In this document: piece after piece, positions 62,776 to 64,000 of the stretch
Layout: every line of letters starts with the position of its first letter
Numbering within the stretch: position 1 is the stretch's first letter
Assembly: GCA_023079485.1 (NCBI GenBank)
Contig: CM041091.1
Span: forward strand, 35,087,093 to 35,151,092
Origin: Archilochus colubris
Taxonomy: Eukaryota > Chordata > Aves > Apodiformes > Trochilidae
Direction of reading: 5' to 3'
Length of the DNA: 64,000 bases
Position numbers and translations under genes: made by a program
Notes under the pieces: model-generated
What the model was told of the DNA's origin: nothing
Seen by the model: only the letters and a program-made list of their open reading frames with translations
Databases searched by the model: none

Positions 62776-64000
62776 TGGACTCCCCTGGGCTCTCCTTTTG
62801 CTCCTGAGCCTCCAACTTTTACTTTTCAAGGAGTCAGGAGGAAAAAGCCTGTCCCGCATCCTGCCGGCACGGGAGCAGCAGTGACTGCAAATGCTCCGTC
62901 TGCTGCCGGAGCTGCTGGCGCAGGCGGAGGGACGAGCGCTGGGGAAGGCTCCAGCTCTGCCACTTTGTGAGCCTCACGCTGCATTTTCGTTCCTGTGCAG
63001 CTCCGTGGAGTGGAAATCCCGCTTTTCCGAGGCAGTGCGTGAGTGGGCATGGCGGGGCTGAGAGGGTTCCTGCTCCTCCGGCTGGTGCCAGAGCTGAGGA
63101 CAGAGCTGCAGGAAAAGAATTCACCCCGGGTCAGGGCGGGCGCAGTGAAATGCTGAGCTGCAAGGTGCTCCTGACCCCACGTCTTACGGCTCAGTGAACT
63201 GAGATGTCTCATGGAATATCTAATTAAACGCATTTCTCAGAAATAACTTACACTGTCAGGGCAAGGGACAGTTCTTTAGCCATTATATTGTATCTGTTAC
63301 ACCATCACTAAGGACTTCCGTAATTTCTGAGATGCTGCTTCCAAAGTTTTAGTTTAGAATTTATGCTTTTTTCTTCCATAACATGTTTTGAAATTGATAT
63401 GTTAGTTATTGTACTCTTTACACAAAATTTGCTGCGAGTTAGTCATTATATAAAAAAGCCTGGAAGTTGTAAAAGGATTACAGTTGAAGGGTGTAATTTA
63501 AGAACAGTTTTCCAGAGGCAAAGAATAGTTCTTAAAGAAAATTTATTTGAAAAATCAGATAATAAAAAGATAGAACACTCTTTTAACAAGACAGTAATTT
63601 TTTCTTTGTTTAGAGATTGGTTTGTTTTAAAATACACTGGAAATCTCTGAGCTACCAGCTTTCACTCCTGCCTTTCTCTTGTCTTTACATTCTGTACAGA
63701 GTATGAAAGGTGCTGTTAAATGGCTTCAGTCTGTCTGCCATTCACTTGTCATTTCTTTCTCATTCTCTGTAATATTTGGACAATCAAATCCACAGCATAG
63801 AATCATAGTCTTTTTTCTCAGAAGTTTACAGTATGTAGTGTAGGAAAAATGAGGGGGAAAAGTTTTCTTTGGTTTTCAAAAGAATGTTTTCTTTGGTTTT
63901 TTTGTTTGGTTGGTTTTAGTGCTCTTCAGACCACATAGTGCTGCTCAAAATCCTTCATAGTAACACAGGCTAATTAAAATGAGATCTTCTCATTTACTCC
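62776..64000. other. 5' flank of STK32C, no gene recognised
   Basis: GC-rich to about 63180, then AT-rich. I see a duplicated GTTTTCTTTGGTTTT (near 63862 and 63886) and an isolated CAGCATAGAATCATAG at about 63796 that looks like a CR1 tail. In human the next gene beyond STK32C is LRRC27, but I cannot identify an exon of it here. Confidence 0.6.

Overview
This is nuclear DNA of a vertebrate, almost certainly a bird. Genes are split by GT-AG introns, the promoters are CpG-rich, and the recognisable interspersed repeats are 3'-end fragments of the CR1 LINE, the dominant avian retroposon. There are no operons, ribosome binding sites, CRISPR arrays or prophage signs. Most open frames in the raw translation are chance frames in introns or GC-rich antisense frames.

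Layout, left to right. (1) 1-4.73 kb: plus-strand end of an upstream gene, with a probable tiny terminal coding exon (2294-2341), a long 3' UTR and a poly(A) signal at 4697. Its position next to DPYSL4 suggests JAKMIP3, by synteny only. (2) 4.78-5.0 kb: a CR1 fragment. (3) 5.2-16.8 kb: complete plus-strand DPYSL4 (CRMP3). It has two alternative first exons in a CpG island (a long 87-codon exon 1a and a short 13-codon exon 1b) and thirteen shared coding exons. The short protein is 574 residues and the long one 648 (87 + 561). The reading frame closes exactly across all joins. (4) 16.8-18.3 kb: convergent intergenic gap. (5) 18.3-62.2 kb: minus-strand STK32C (YANK3), twelve coding exons giving 428 residues, with a 3.1 kb 3' UTR, an 8.5 kb intron 2 and a 24.7 kb intron 1. 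Its CpG-island promoter is at 61.8-62.6 kb. (6) 62.6-64 kb: 5' flank of STK32C with an antisense CR1 fragment.

The gene order (upstream plus-strand gene, DPYSL4 plus, STK32C minus) matches human 10q26.3 (JAKMIP3-DPYSL4-STK32C), so this is a conserved syntenic block. DPYSL4 is a cytosolic collapsin-response mediator that lacks the dihydropyrimidinase metal-binding pair. STK32C is an AGC-related kinase with the family's DFN in place of DFG. The two are neighbours, not a known pathway unit.

I found no previously undescribed system. The points most worth checking are the DPYSL4 long first exon, a possible N-myristoylated STK32C form made by leaky scanning to Met11, the conserved Cys-containing STK32C C-terminus, and a few AT-rich intronic blocks that could be enhancers.
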